Source: Jannaschia sp. S6380 (GTDB taxonomy: Bacteria; Pseudomonadota; Alphaproteobacteria; Rhodobacterales; Rhodobacteraceae). Taken from it: a stretch of 64,000 nt of DNA. The translations under genes were made by a program, and so were the position numbers. The stretch spans positions 1,302,001-1,366,000 of the forward strand of contig NZ_JALKAS010000001.1 of the NCBI RefSeq assembly GCF_023015695.1, read 5' to 3'. This document shows positions 28,711-37,623 of this stretch, piece after piece; within the stretch, counting starts at the first letter, position 1, and every line of letters begins with the position of its first letter. The notes below the pieces were generated by a model that searched no databases, had not been told where the DNA came from, and saw only the letters and a program-made list of their open reading frames with translations.

Positions 28711-29883
28711 TTAGGGTACTGCGTGGGCCAAGGGCCCGCGCGCCGCAAAGCCCGCCGCAAGCGCCAGGAGGAGTCCGGCCCCCACGGCGAACGCCGCATT
28801 GCTGCCGAACGACGCGATCAGCGTCTGCGTCGCGAGCGGCGAGGCGAACTGGCCCATGAACAGGCAGGTCGTCATGACGCCCACGACCCGGCCTCGCGTG
28901 GCCTCGGTGGCGACGTCGCCGGCCAACGCGTTGAGGCCCGGCAGCAGCAGGCCGAAGCCGCAGCCGAACAGCGCCAGCCCCGCGACGACGGTCAATGGGG
29001 TCGGCGCGATCGCGACGATGCCGTAGCCCGCCGCCATCAGTCCGAACGTCGCCGCGAACACGATGCGGCGCGGAAGCCGCCGGGCGACCCGACCATAGAT
29101 CGCGGAGGCGGCCGCGCCGGTCGCCTTGGTCGCGGCGACGGCGACCCCCGACAGCGTCCCGGAGGAGGTCCCCATCTCGGCCAGATGGAACGGGATCTGC
29201 ACCGGCACGAGGTAGAAGATGACCATCGAGGCGAAGGCCAGGCCCGCCAGGCCGGCGACCCGCCCCCGGGCCAATGGAACGGGGTTCGGATCGTCCGCCT
29301 GCGGGGCGCGTCGTTCCGGCTCCGGCAGATGCAGCCATGCGAGGATCAGGATCGGAAGGACCAGCGCGTAGATCGCGAACGGCCCGCGCCAGGAGACGTC
29401 CGCGAGCAGCCCACCGGCCAACAGGAACACGATGCCGCCCAGCCCGGAGAACGCGGCCTGCCGGCCCAGGACCTCGTCACGCCGGGCGCCGTCGTAGTAG
29501 TCGGTGATCAGCGTTATCGATGCGGTCATGACGATGCCCACGGCCACGCCGAGCAGTGCGCGCGACGCCAGCAGCGCCCAGATCGACGAGACCAACCAGC
29601 CGGCCGGACCCGCCACCAGATAGAGCGCGATCGCCACGAGCAGCAGCTTCCGCCGTCCGAACCGGTCGACCGCCGCGCCGGCGAGCGCCGCCGTCGGTGC
29701 GGTGAAGAGCGCGGGCGTCGTGAGAACGAGGCGCGCGAGCAGGGGGCCGTTCGGCCCGGCGGCGATCTCCCGCTCGACCGCCGGCAGGGATGGCGAGATC
29801 GTCGCCCCCGCCATGATGGTCATCGTCCCCGCCGGCAACAGCGTCCAGAGCCGCATGTCCGGTGTGTCCGGGCCGATGCTCAT
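28711..29883 (-). CDS. major facilitator superfamily transporter
   Basis: MFS permease, 390 residues with 12 hydrophobic segments and the loop 2-3 motif DRFGRRKLLLVA near residue 78. The ATG at 29883 overlaps the stop of the upstream hydrolase gene (ATGA). It is closest in layout to drug/metabolite efflux or sugar-type MFS proteins; the substrate is unknown. It lies at the distal end of the large leftward cluster. Confidence 0.88.
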   Translation of the reverse strand: MSIGPDTPDMRLWTLLPAGTMTIMAGATISPSLPAVEREIAAGPNGPLLARLVLTTPALFTAPTAALAGAAVDRFGRRKLLLVAIALYLVAGPAGWLVSSIWALLASRALLGVAVGIVMTASITLITDYYDGARRDEVLGRQAAFSGLGGIVFLLAGGLLADVSWRGPFAIYALVLPILILAWLHLPEPERRAPQADDPNPVPLARGRVAGLAGLAFASMVIFYLVPVQIPFHLAEMGTSSGTLSGVAVAATKATGAAASAIYGRVARRLPRRIVFAATFGLMAAGYGIVAIAPTPLTVVAGLALFGCGFGLLLPGLNALAGDVATEATRGRVVGVMTTCLFMGQFASPLATQTLIASFGSNAAFAVGAGLLLALAAGFAARGPLAHAVP

Positions 29884-30584
29884 TTCCCGCACGGGTCCAT
29901 GGGTTCGCCCTCCCAGATGTTGCGAACCGCCGCGTCGAAGCGTTCGTCACCCAGGTCGCGGCGCAGGCACCATCGTCCGTGGAGCGGCAGGATCGCATCC
30001 AGCCGGGGCAGCCGGTCGAAGAGCCGTTCCATCGCGTCGCAGAACACCGCGCGGGCGTCGTCCGACATGATCGGGCGTTGCAAGCGCGGATCGTCCGGCC
30101 CGTGGTCCGGACCGGGGCCGACCGCGCTGTCGCCGGCCATCAGGATATGCGCTTCGGGCAGGTGCAGCAGGATCGAGCCGGGCGAATGGCCCGGCATCTC
30201 GATCACCTCTGCCCCGTCGAGTGCTCGGTGAGCACGCGGGTCCTCCAGTCCGACGTCCAGCTTTGACGGCGCGTCCTGCGCCTGATCGGCGGGGTGCATC
30301 AGGAACGGCGCGCCGGTCATGTCGCCCAAGTCGCCGAACGCATCCCCCGATTCCGCCAGGTCGCGATGGGACAGGACATGCGCGACCACGGGGGCCCGGG
30401 TCTGGATGGCGCGCACCGCGCCCGTCACCCAGGAGACCGGCGCGTCGAACAGGATCGTCCCCTCGCCGTGCCGGATCGCGTAGGAGTTCAGCGGACGTTT
30501 CGATCCGCCCGAGACGGAACCCTTCTGCGGAAGCATCGTGACCGGTCCCAGGACCGGCTGCGGGTCGGGATCGTAGAAGCGCAT
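29880..30584 (-). CDS. metallo-beta-lactamase-fold protein with altered metal motif
   Basis: MBL-fold protein of 234 residues. The fold signature is present (late MPGHSPGS, then AGDSA, then PLHGRW), but the usual HxHxDH segment reads HRDLAE, so three of the four ligands are missing. It may bind one metal, use other ligands or be inactive. It has no signal peptide. It lies 21 bp downstream of the glutathione transferase gene. Confidence 0.75.
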   Translation of the reverse strand: MRFYDPDPQPVLGPVTMLPQKGSVSGGSKRPLNSYAIRHGEGTILFDAPVSWVTGAVRAIQTRAPVVAHVLSHRDLAESGDAFGDLGDMTGAPFLMHPADQAQDAPSKLDVGLEDPRAHRALDGAEVIEMPGHSPGSILLHLPEAHILMAGDSAVGPGPDHGPDDPRLQRPIMSDDARAVFCDAMERLFDRLPRLDAILPLHGRWCLRRDLGDERFDAAVRNIWEGEPMDPCGK

Positions 30585-30605
30585 CGGCGTGTCCTCCCAA
30601 GGATG

Positions 30606-31229
30606 TCAGTCGGTGACGGGATCAAGCCCCTCATCGGTCAAGGCGGTCCGAACCCCCTCGTCCTTCTCCAGTTTCGCGGCGAAGGCCCGAAGCGCCGGCC
30701 AGCCGTCGAGATCGGCATCGATCTGCCCGGTCCAGCGGCACATCACGTAGAGATAGGCGTCCGCGACGCTTCGACCGCCTTCCAGCACGTGGTCGCGGCC
30801 GCGCATCCGTTCGTCCCAGCGTGAGTAATGATCCCGGACGCGGGTTTCGGCGGCATCGCGCACCGCATCGTGGCATCCTTCGTCCGAGACGAAGCGGCCC
30901 GGAACGTGGAGCGGCGCGAAGGCCGGGTGGAACTCGCCCGTCAGTTCGGACAGCGCCTCGGCCAGAAGGCCCCGCGGCAGGCCAGCTGGCGGCAGTAGGT
31001 TCGCGTCGGGATATTCCTGTCCGATATGAAGAAGGATCGCCGCCGCCTCGGTCAGGGTGCCCTCGGACGTCGCTAGCGCCGGCACCTTACCCTTGGGATT
31101 GACTGCAAGAAAATCGTCGCCGTGGACCTCCCCCATCGTCAGCCGGACGGTTTCGTAATCGGCCCCGGCCCATTCCAGCGCGATATGGCAGGACAGCGCG
31201 CAAGAGCCGGGCATGTAATAGATCTGCAT
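30606..31229 (-). CDS. glutathione S-transferase family protein
   Basis: Cytosolic GST of 207 residues. The N-terminal thioredoxin-like domain shows MQIYYMPGSCALSCHIAL and the glutathione-site NPKGKVPAL plus TEAAAILLHI; the all-helical domain follows. The ATG at 31229 has CAGTAGG upstream. The N terminus resembles beta-class bacterial GSTs. It may conjugate or reduce an electrophilic intermediate of the linked pathway. Confidence 0.9.
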   Translation of the reverse strand: MQIYYMPGSCALSCHIALEWAGADYETVRLTMGEVHGDDFLAVNPKGKVPALATSEGTLTEAAAILLHIGQEYPDANLLPPAGLPRGLLAEALSELTGEFHPAFAPLHVPGRFVSDEGCHDAVRDAAETRVRDHYSRWDERMRGRDHVLEGGRSVADAYLYVMCRWTGQIDADLDGWPALRAFAAKLEKDEGVRTALTDEGLDPVTD

Positions 31230-31230
31230 C

Positions 31231-31764
31231 CTACTGCCCCCCGAACATGGCCGGATCCTGATCAAGGATCAGCTCGCGGGAGGAAAAGCGCCAGCCGCCC
31301 TCGGTGCGGACAAGCTCATCCTCGAAGCGGACGGTGGCCATCATCGCGGGCCCGCCCTCGTTCATGGTCCGCCCCACGATCACGAGGTAGCAGGTCTGCC
31401 GCGCCGTATCCCCGTCGACCGCGATCACCGCGTTGGTGATGAGGTGCCGGGTGCCACCCATACCGGCCATCTGCCCCATGAAGCCCGAGACCCAGTCGCG
31501 GTAGCCGTCGCGGTCGTCGTAGTTTCCGAAGGGAGAGGTGAACGAAATCTCGTCGGCCCAGGTGGCCATGTGCGCGTCGAGGTCGCCCTCGTCGAAGGCG
31601 TTCTCGAACTGGTTCGACAGCTCGACGATGGCGATATGATCGGCGGCGGTCTGCGCATCGGCGCCGACGGCGTCGATGGACAGGCGCAAGCCGTCCTGCG
31701 CGGCGGCCACATGCGGCATGGCAAGGGCTGCGAGGGTCGCCAAGGCTTTGATTATATGTGTCAT
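31231..31764 (-). CDS. exported SnoaL/NTF2-like protein
   Basis: A 177-residue protein with a Sec signal (cleavage after PHVAAAQ) and a SnoaL-like cone domain (IVELSNQFENAFDEGDLDAHMATWADEISF). Such domains act as small-molecule isomerases, dehydratases or ring-hydroxylation partners. One base separates it from the GST gene. The exact reaction is unknown. Confidence 0.8.
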   Translation of the reverse strand: MTHIIKALATLAALAMPHVAAAQDGLRLSIDAVGADAQTAADHIAIVELSNQFENAFDEGDLDAHMATWADEISFTSPFGNYDDRDGYRDWVSGFMGQMAGMGGTRHLITNAVIAVDGDTARQTCYLVIVGRTMNEGGPAMMATVRFEDELVRTEGGWRFSSRELILDQDPAMFGGQ

Positions 31765-31782
31765 GGAAGCTCTCCGTCGGGG

Positions 31783-33573
31783 TCAGGATTGGTGGCCGCC
31801 GAACCGCCGAACGGGGGACCAGTCGGGCAGGATCTGGGGCAATGCGGGAAGAAGGTCGGCATAGGGGCCGTCGGCGTGGGTCGCCTGCCCGCCGACGAGG
31901 GTGAGCAGGCTGAGCGTGGCGACCATCTCATCTGTCGGGATGGTCAGCACGTCACGATCCAGCACGGCGAGGTCGGCATACTGGCCGGGCGCGAGGCGGC
32001 CCTTGCGGGCCTCGTCGCCCGAGAACCAGGCCGAGCCCACGGTATAGAGCGACAGCGCCTCAAGCCGCGTCCGGCGATGACGCGGCGCCAGGAGGACGGT
32101 GCCGCCCACCGTTCGGCCGGTCACCGCCCAGTCGAAGGCCGTCCAGGGATGGTACGACGCGGCCCGCGTGCCGTCGGTGCCCAGACCCAGCGGCACGCCC
32201 GCCGCGACGATGTCGGCCAGCGGCGGCGCCTCGGCCGCGGCCTCCATGCCGTAGCGGTCGGCGAAGATCTCGCCCGCGAACGCCATCCGATCCTGCACCG
32301 CGATACGGGCGATGGTCGCGGGGCGGATCGTCTCGGCATGCTCAACCGCCCAGCGGATGCCGTGAAAACCCGCGCGACCGGCATCTCGCTCTGCTGCATG
32401 GGCAGCCTCGAAGACGTCCATCATCCTCCGGATCGTCTCGTCATAGGTCGCATGGATGCGGATCGGCCACCGCTCCCGCAGGAGGTGGCGCACGATGGCC
32501 TGCAACTCGGCATCGGCCTCGCCGCGCGGCGGCAAATCGGGGCGCGGGGCCATGAAGTTCTCGAAGTCGTAGAAGGACAGGTCGATCGCCTCGCCTGCCC
32601 CCTCGAGGGTGAAGGCGTGTCGCAGCCGGTCGGCGAGGTCGACGTTCAAGGCATAGCGTTCGGGATAGCCCTGCAGGATCTCCAACTCCCGATCCGCCTC
32701 CTGGGGCGGCAGGAAATTCGAAATCCGCATTGCCATCTCACCCGCCTCGGCCATGGTCAGGGTGGCCGCATAGCCATCGGGATAGACATGTCCGCCGCCC
32801 GCGAGGTCCCCGACCGAGGTCAGGCCGAAGCGGGCCAGCTCGCGGTAGAAGTGGCGGGCCGAAGACAGCTCCGCCGCCGCGTCCAGGCCGGGCAACTCGG
32901 CGATGATGCGGTTCATCTCGCCGCTCGACGGCTCGGCATAGAGGATCGCGCCGCCGTCTTCGGTGATCTCGTAGCGGCCCGGCGTTCCTTCGCTCTCGCG
33001 GGCCCCCTGGGGCGTCAGGCCCGCCGCGCGCGCACCGGCCGCGTTCAGAAAGGCGCGCGAGTAGAGGTAAAGCACGAAGACCGGCACGTCGGGGGCCGCT
33101 TCGGTCAGCTCGGCCGGCATGGGCAGGCGACGTTCCTCGAACTGGTGCCGCGACCAGCCGCCCATGACGCGGACCCACTGCCCCGTCGGCGTGCGCGCGG
33201 CCTGCTCGGCCACCATCTCCAGCCCGCGGGCGAGGGTCGGCACCCCGTCCCACCGCAATTCCAGCGCGTAGAAGCGGGCGCCGCGCGTGGCATGCAGGTG
33301 GCTGTCATTGAGGCCGGGGATCACGCGCCGGCCGCCCAGGTCGATCTCGCGGGCGCCGGGCAGCGCCTCCCGCATCTCGGCGCGGTCGCCGGTGGCAAGG
33401 ACCAGCCCGCCACGGATCGCGATCGCCTCGGCCTCCGGGCGGGTCGGATTCAGTGTCGTGATGCGCCCGCCCGACAGGATCGTGGCGCCCGGAGTCTGTG
33501 CCTTGGCCGACAGCCAGGGCGACACCGCCAGCGCGGCAGCCCCGCCGAGAAAAGCCCTGCGATGGGGCCTCAT
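31783..33573 (-). CDS. Tat-exported amidohydrolase (amidohydrolase 3 family)
   Basis: A 596-residue metal-dependent hydrolase with a twin-arginine signal (RRAFLGGAAALAVS). It shows the GLNDSHLHATRG metal site near residue 90 and a YtcJ-like layout, with late H and D ligands in AVEHAET and LGLGTDGT. The ATG overlaps the TGA of the upstream sorbosone-dehydrogenase-like gene. The substrate is unknown. Confidence 0.87.
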   Translation of the reverse strand: MRPHRRAFLGGAAALAVSPWLSAKAQTPGATILSGGRITTLNPTRPEAEAIAIRGGLVLATGDRAEMREALPGAREIDLGGRRVIPGLNDSHLHATRGARFYALELRWDGVPTLARGLEMVAEQAARTPTGQWVRVMGGWSRHQFEERRLPMPAELTEAAPDVPVFVLYLYSRAFLNAAGARAAGLTPQGARESEGTPGRYEITEDGGAILYAEPSSGEMNRIIAELPGLDAAAELSSARHFYRELARFGLTSVGDLAGGGHVYPDGYAATLTMAEAGEMAMRISNFLPPQEADRELEILQGYPERYALNVDLADRLRHAFTLEGAGEAIDLSFYDFENFMAPRPDLPPRGEADAELQAIVRHLLRERWPIRIHATYDETIRRMMDVFEAAHAAERDAGRAGFHGIRWAVEHAETIRPATIARIAVQDRMAFAGEIFADRYGMEAAAEAPPLADIVAAGVPLGLGTDGTRAASYHPWTAFDWAVTGRTVGGTVLLAPRHRRTRLEALSLYTVGSAWFSGDEARKGRLAPGQYADLAVLDRDVLTIPTDEMVATLSLLTLVGGQATHADGPYADLLPALPQILPDWSPVRRFGGHQS

Positions 33574-34973
33574 TCCGCGGCCTCGGGGGCGTGGCAGGTG
33601 GCGCGCCAGATCGTTCCGCCGGTATCGTCCATGACGAAGAGGGCACCGTCGGGGGCCACCGCCTTATCCGCCGGGCGGCCCCGCACCTCGGCCTTGTCGT
33701 CGCCCGAGACCCAGAACCCGTTCAGGAAGTTCTCGGAGGTCCCGGTGGGCCTGCCGTCCGCGAAGGGGGCGAAGACGACCTTGTAGCCGGTCGGTTGCGT
33801 GCGGTTCCACGACCCCTTCAGCGCGACGAAGGCGCCGCCGTGTTAACGGTGCGGGACCATGTCGCCGTCTTGGAATGCGGCATCCATGGCGGCCGAATGC
33901 GGCTGGAACATCAGGTCGGGCACGATGGCCTCGTTCACCGGATCGGGGCCCAGCTCGGCGAAGCCCGCCTGCGGGTTCGGGCCGATATAGCTGTCGGGAA
34001 AGCCGTAGGAGCCGCCCTTGGCCACATGGGTGACGTAGTCCGGTACCGGGTCGTTGCCGACACCGTCGCATTCCTGCACGATGGCCCAGAGGTGGTTCGT
34101 GTCCCGGTTGACGGCGAGGCCCGAGGGGTTGCGCATTCCGCGGACCGTCGTGGCCTGGTCGGTCCCATCCGCGTCGAAGCTCTGGCTCGAGGCCTTCGGC
34201 AGGGGTCCGACGCCGATATTGCCCGAGGTGCCGACGCCAACATGGAGGCGTCCGTTCGCCGTGATCGCGATGCCGCGATTCACGTGACCCTGCACGATGC
34301 CGAAGACACCCGCCTCGGTCGGCATGGTCTGGCCATCCATGAACTCGCCCGGGTCGCGCTCGGCCTCGGGGACGTCGCTGGCAGGGCGGGGCTGGGCGAA
34401 GGGCGGGCGGACGAGTCCGGTCTCGTAGCCGACGATCCAGATCCCGTCCTGATCGGCAACCAGGATCTGCTGCGCGCCGTCGGGCAATTCACGATCGTTG
34501 AGGCCATAGGGCAGGTTGAACTGGGCCGCATGGCGCTGGTTCCCTTCGGCCACGCCATCGCCGTCGCGCAGCAGCGTCGGATGGCCGGGCGCCTGCCGGG
34601 CGACCATCACGTCGCCGTTTGGCAGCACATCGGTCTGGCGCGGGTGCTCCAGCCCCGACGCGAACAGCGTGGCCAAGAAACCGTCCGACAGGTGCAGCGA
34701 TCGCCCCTCGGCGGGCAGCGCCACGGGCGAATTGCGCACGGCTGGACCGCTATGGGGCGCGGGCATGTCGCGCATCTTGAACCGGAACACGGCGTCGACG
34801 CGCTGGTCCTCCTCGATGGTGACACCCGAAGGGTCGTTGCCTAGCGGAGGGGTGCCCGTCTCCGCCGCTTCGGCCGCGGTGGATTCCTCGATCGGCGCAT
34901 GGTTCTCGGCGAAGGCGGCGCTGCCAGCGAGAGCGATGGCGAAAACCGGTAGGACGGTCGTGGATCGGATCAT
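33570..34973 (-). pseudogene. sorbosone-dehydrogenase-like (PQQ-type) protein with in-frame ochre stop
   Basis: A 467-codon frame for an exported glucose/sorbosone dehydrogenase-type six-bladed propeller: Sec signal ending GSAAFAE, then NLPYGLNDR, GTSGNIGVG and GMRNPSGLAVN. A TAA at 33843-33845 cuts it after MVPHR. The same frame resumes with HGGAFVALKGSWNR, a conserved family segment, and ends with TGA overlapping the next start. About 90 conserved residues would be lost. TAC (Tyr) is the likely ancestral codon. Confidence 0.78.
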
Positions 34974-35031
34974 GATGCGGCTCCTTCCGGACCTTTCCGT
35001 GAGAGGTTCGTTCGCGGTTTCGGGGGACCGG

Positions 35032-35883
35032 TCATGTCAGATCGTCCAGCTCGGGCATCAGTCCGGCGAGACCTGCGGCATTTCGGCGAACGGCCTCGTC
35101 CGGGCGGGCCTCGTTCATCTCCTGACTGAAGGTCTCGGGTCCGATCGAGCGGATCCCTCCCTTTCCGCGAAGGACATCGACGGTGCGGACAAGATCGAAG
35201 TCCCCTTCGCCAGGCACGCGGCGGTGGTAGAGAAGATCGGTCTGCAGGTCCTCGACCACCTGCGTCCCACCATCGGCGATCTGCACTTCCAGGATGCGAT
35301 CCATCGGGATTGTCCGGAGGAGGTCGTGATCCGGGTCCGAGCGCCAGAAATGCCAGGTATCGAAGGTCAGCCCGACATCGCTTCCGCTCGCCTGGATCAG
35401 GTCCCATCCGGTGGCGAGGTCGGTGATCTTCGAGGTCGGCATGAACTCGAAGGTCGGCCGGAGACCATGCGCTTTCGCGCGTTCGGCGAACGCCCCCATC
35501 GTATCGGAATAGGCGGAGCGCTCGTATTCGGCTCCTGCGGATTCGACCAGGTTGATCTGATCCGTGCCCAGCGCTTCGGCCATGCGGAAGACGTCGTCTT
35601 CGGACACTTCGACGAACTCGCGCGTGAACTCGTCGAGGCCTTCCATCGACCATCCGGGCACCCAGCAGGTGTAGGGATCGATGGTCGCGATGCCGACACC
35701 GGAGGCTTCGATGGTCCGGGTGATCTCGGCATCGGAGAGGCCGTCGCGCCGCCACTTCTTCATGTCGGCCGGGAAGACGGTCGTATGGGTGAAGCCGCTT
35801 TCGGCGACCGCTTCGAGACGTACGGCGAGAGGGTGCGCCATGAGGGCCGCGCCCCACATGACGAGGCGGGGTCGGTCGGTCAT
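35032..35883 (-). CDS. sugar-phosphate-isomerase/AP-endonuclease-family TIM-barrel protein
   Basis: Xylose-isomerase-like TIM barrel, 283 residues from the ATG at 35883, which has a GGAGAG site. Visible segments are TIDPYTCW, FEFMPTSK and TFDTWHFWRS, with metal-type Glu/Asp/His. An upstream TTG at 35976 overlaps the previous stop and would add a twin-arginine-like signal (IDRRRMIAGTGAALATV); since most neighbours are exported, this longer form is a real alternative. The reaction is unknown. Confidence 0.75.
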   Translation of the reverse strand: MTDRPRLVMWGAALMAHPLAVRLEAVAESGFTHTTVFPADMKKWRRDGLSDAEITRTIEASGVGIATIDPYTCWVPGWSMEGLDEFTREFVEVSEDDVFRMAEALGTDQINLVESAGAEYERSAYSDTMGAFAERAKAHGLRPTFEFMPTSKITDLATGWDLIQASGSDVGLTFDTWHFWRSDPDHDLLRTIPMDRILEVQIADGGTQVVEDLQTDLLYHRRVPGEGDFDLVRTVDVLRGKGGIRSIGPETFSQEMNEARPDEAVRRNAAGLAGLMPELDDLT

Positions 35884-35972
35884 CGCAATCTCTCCGGTCT
35901 GGGCGCGCAGGCCACGGTTCGGCACGGTCGCCAGCGCGGCGCCCGTCCCGGCGATCATACGGCGACGATCGA

Positions 35973-36908
35973 TCAACGCGCGCCCACTTCGCTGAGGAAA
36001 TCGAGGATACGCGAGGACACCGCGTCGGGCGCCTCCTCGGTCAGCCAGTGCCCCGAACCCTCGATGGCGCCGCCGCGCAAGTCGCTGGCGAGGGGCCGCA
36101 TCATCTCGAGCACGAAGGGTTCCGGAGAGATCGCGCCGGCATTGAGGGCAAGGACCGGCATCGGCAGTGGAGTGGCGAACTTGATCGCGTTGTCCTCGGC
36201 ATCCTGCGGGAAGGCACGATACCATTCGAAGCCGGCGTGCAGGGTGTCTGGATCCTCGTAGGCGTCGACCGCGGCGGCCACAACGTCTTCCGGGGGCCCG
36301 GCGGGGCCGGCCCAGAGTTCGGTCATGAAATGGCGAATGTAGAACTCGGTGGAGTTGCCGACGATGGCCTCGGGCACTTCCTCGACCATATGGAACGAGA
36401 AATGCCATGCCGACGGGTTCGCCGCGATGCCGTCAAAGACGTCCGAGCCGGGCAATGGCGCATCCATGAGCGTCAGGGTCGCCACCTCGTCCGGAAAGGC
36501 GCTGGCGTAGGCGTAGGCGACCATCAGTCCGATGTCGTGGCCGACCAAGTGAACCGGACCGATGTCTGCCCCCGCGATCGCCGCGTGGATGTCGTCGGCG
36601 ATCCCGGACTTGGTGTAGTCGCCGTCGGCGTTCGTACTCTCCCGCACGCCGGGCAGGTCGCAGGCGTACACGGTGAACGCGGCGGACAGCGCCGGCAGCA
36701 CCGGTTTCCATTCGGCGGCCGTCTGCGGCCAACCGTGTAGCAGCAGCATCGTCGAGCCATCGCCGCCGACCATGCAGGTCAGTGTCTCGTCATTGCCCGC
36801 AAGGTCGACGCGCGCGAAACCCTCGGGCGGCTCCATGACCGCCTGCGCGAGAGATTGCGACGCAACGAGTATGACGCCGAGTGTGGTCAAACCGAACGTA
36901 CGGGTCAT
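35973..36908 (-). CDS. exported alpha/beta hydrolase (epoxide-hydrolase-like)
   Basis: A 311-residue alpha/beta hydrolase with a Sec signal (cleavage near SQSLAQA). It has HGWPQTAAEW as oxyanion region and a nucleophile elbow VGHDIGLMVAY, where an Asp takes the nucleophile place as in epoxide hydrolases and haloalkane dehalogenases. The C-terminal His lies in EGSGHWLTEE. The ATG overlaps the isochorismatase stop. A periplasmic location is unusual for this family. Confidence 0.85.
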   Translation of the reverse strand: MTRTFGLTTLGVILVASQSLAQAVMEPPEGFARVDLAGNDETLTCMVGGDGSTMLLLHGWPQTAAEWKPVLPALSAAFTVYACDLPGVRESTNADGDYTKSGIADDIHAAIAGADIGPVHLVGHDIGLMVAYAYASAFPDEVATLTLMDAPLPGSDVFDGIAANPSAWHFSFHMVEEVPEAIVGNSTEFYIRHFMTELWAGPAGPPEDVVAAAVDAYEDPDTLHAGFEWYRAFPQDAEDNAIKFATPLPMPVLALNAGAISPEPFVLEMMRPLASDLRGGAIEGSGHWLTEEAPDAVSSRILDFLSEVGAR

Positions 36909-37603
36909 CGGTTCTGCTCTCCGATCGAAGCGTCGTTCATCGTTCCGCCCGCCGTCGAGGTGGACGGACCGTTCATATGTTTGCCGTAGATCATCGTGAC
37001 CGCCTCGCCCTCGGGCGTCTGCCAGTCTTCGATCAACTCGGATCCGATCGTGATCCACGAGGTCGTCATCGCGCCCGCGTCGCGCAGGCGCATCAACGCG
37101 GCCTGTTCGGCGCTCGCGCTGTCAGACCCCGAGATGTCGGTGATCACGCGGACGTCGTAGCCGTCTCGCAGCAGGTCGAGCGAGGTCAGGAGCGTGCAGT
37201 TGTCGGTGGTGATCCCGCCGATCAGGACGGTCTGCCGGCCGGTCGCCTCGACCGCGTCCTGGAACCCGCCCGACGCCCAGTCCGAGGGTGTGGTGCGCGT
37301 GAAGGGCTGCCCCCCGCCTGCGAAGCTGCGGATGGCCGGATGCATTTCGCCGTAGAAGCCGCCCTCGTCGCCCAGCACCATGATCGGGATGTCGAACGTC
37401 CGCGCCAGCTTGGCGGTTCCGACCGCGTTGTTGAGCATCTCGTCCACTTCGATCGTATCGACGATCGGATAGAAGCCCGAAGTGAAGTCAACGAGGACGA
37501 GGATCGCGTCCTCCGGGTCCAGCCGCTCCAGCGCGGCCGGCATGTCTTGGGCGGCTGCGGGTCCGGCGAGGATGGTGGCGGCCAGGATGAGGGGAAGTCG
37601 CAT
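36905..37603 (-). CDS. exported isochorismatase-family hydrolase
   Basis: Cysteine hydrolase fold, 232 residues with a Sec signal (AAQD near residue 20). The catalytic-type Asp is in LVLVDFTSGF and the cysteine in GGITTDNCTLLTSLDL. Members of this family cleave amides or vinyl ethers, and the substrate cannot be predicted. It lies 20 bp downstream of the porin gene. Confidence 0.85.
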   Translation of the reverse strand: MRLPLILAATILAGPAAAQDMPAALERLDPEDAILVLVDFTSGFYPIVDTIEVDEMLNNAVGTAKLARTFDIPIMVLGDEGGFYGEMHPAIRSFAGGGQPFTRTTPSDWASGGFQDAVEATGRQTVLIGGITTDNCTLLTSLDLLRDGYDVRVITDISGSDSASAEQAALMRLRDAGAMTTSWITIGSELIEDWQTPEGEAVTMIYGKHMNGPSTSTAGGTMNDASIGEQNR

Positions 37604-37623
37604 GGGAAGGGCTCCGGTCCGGG

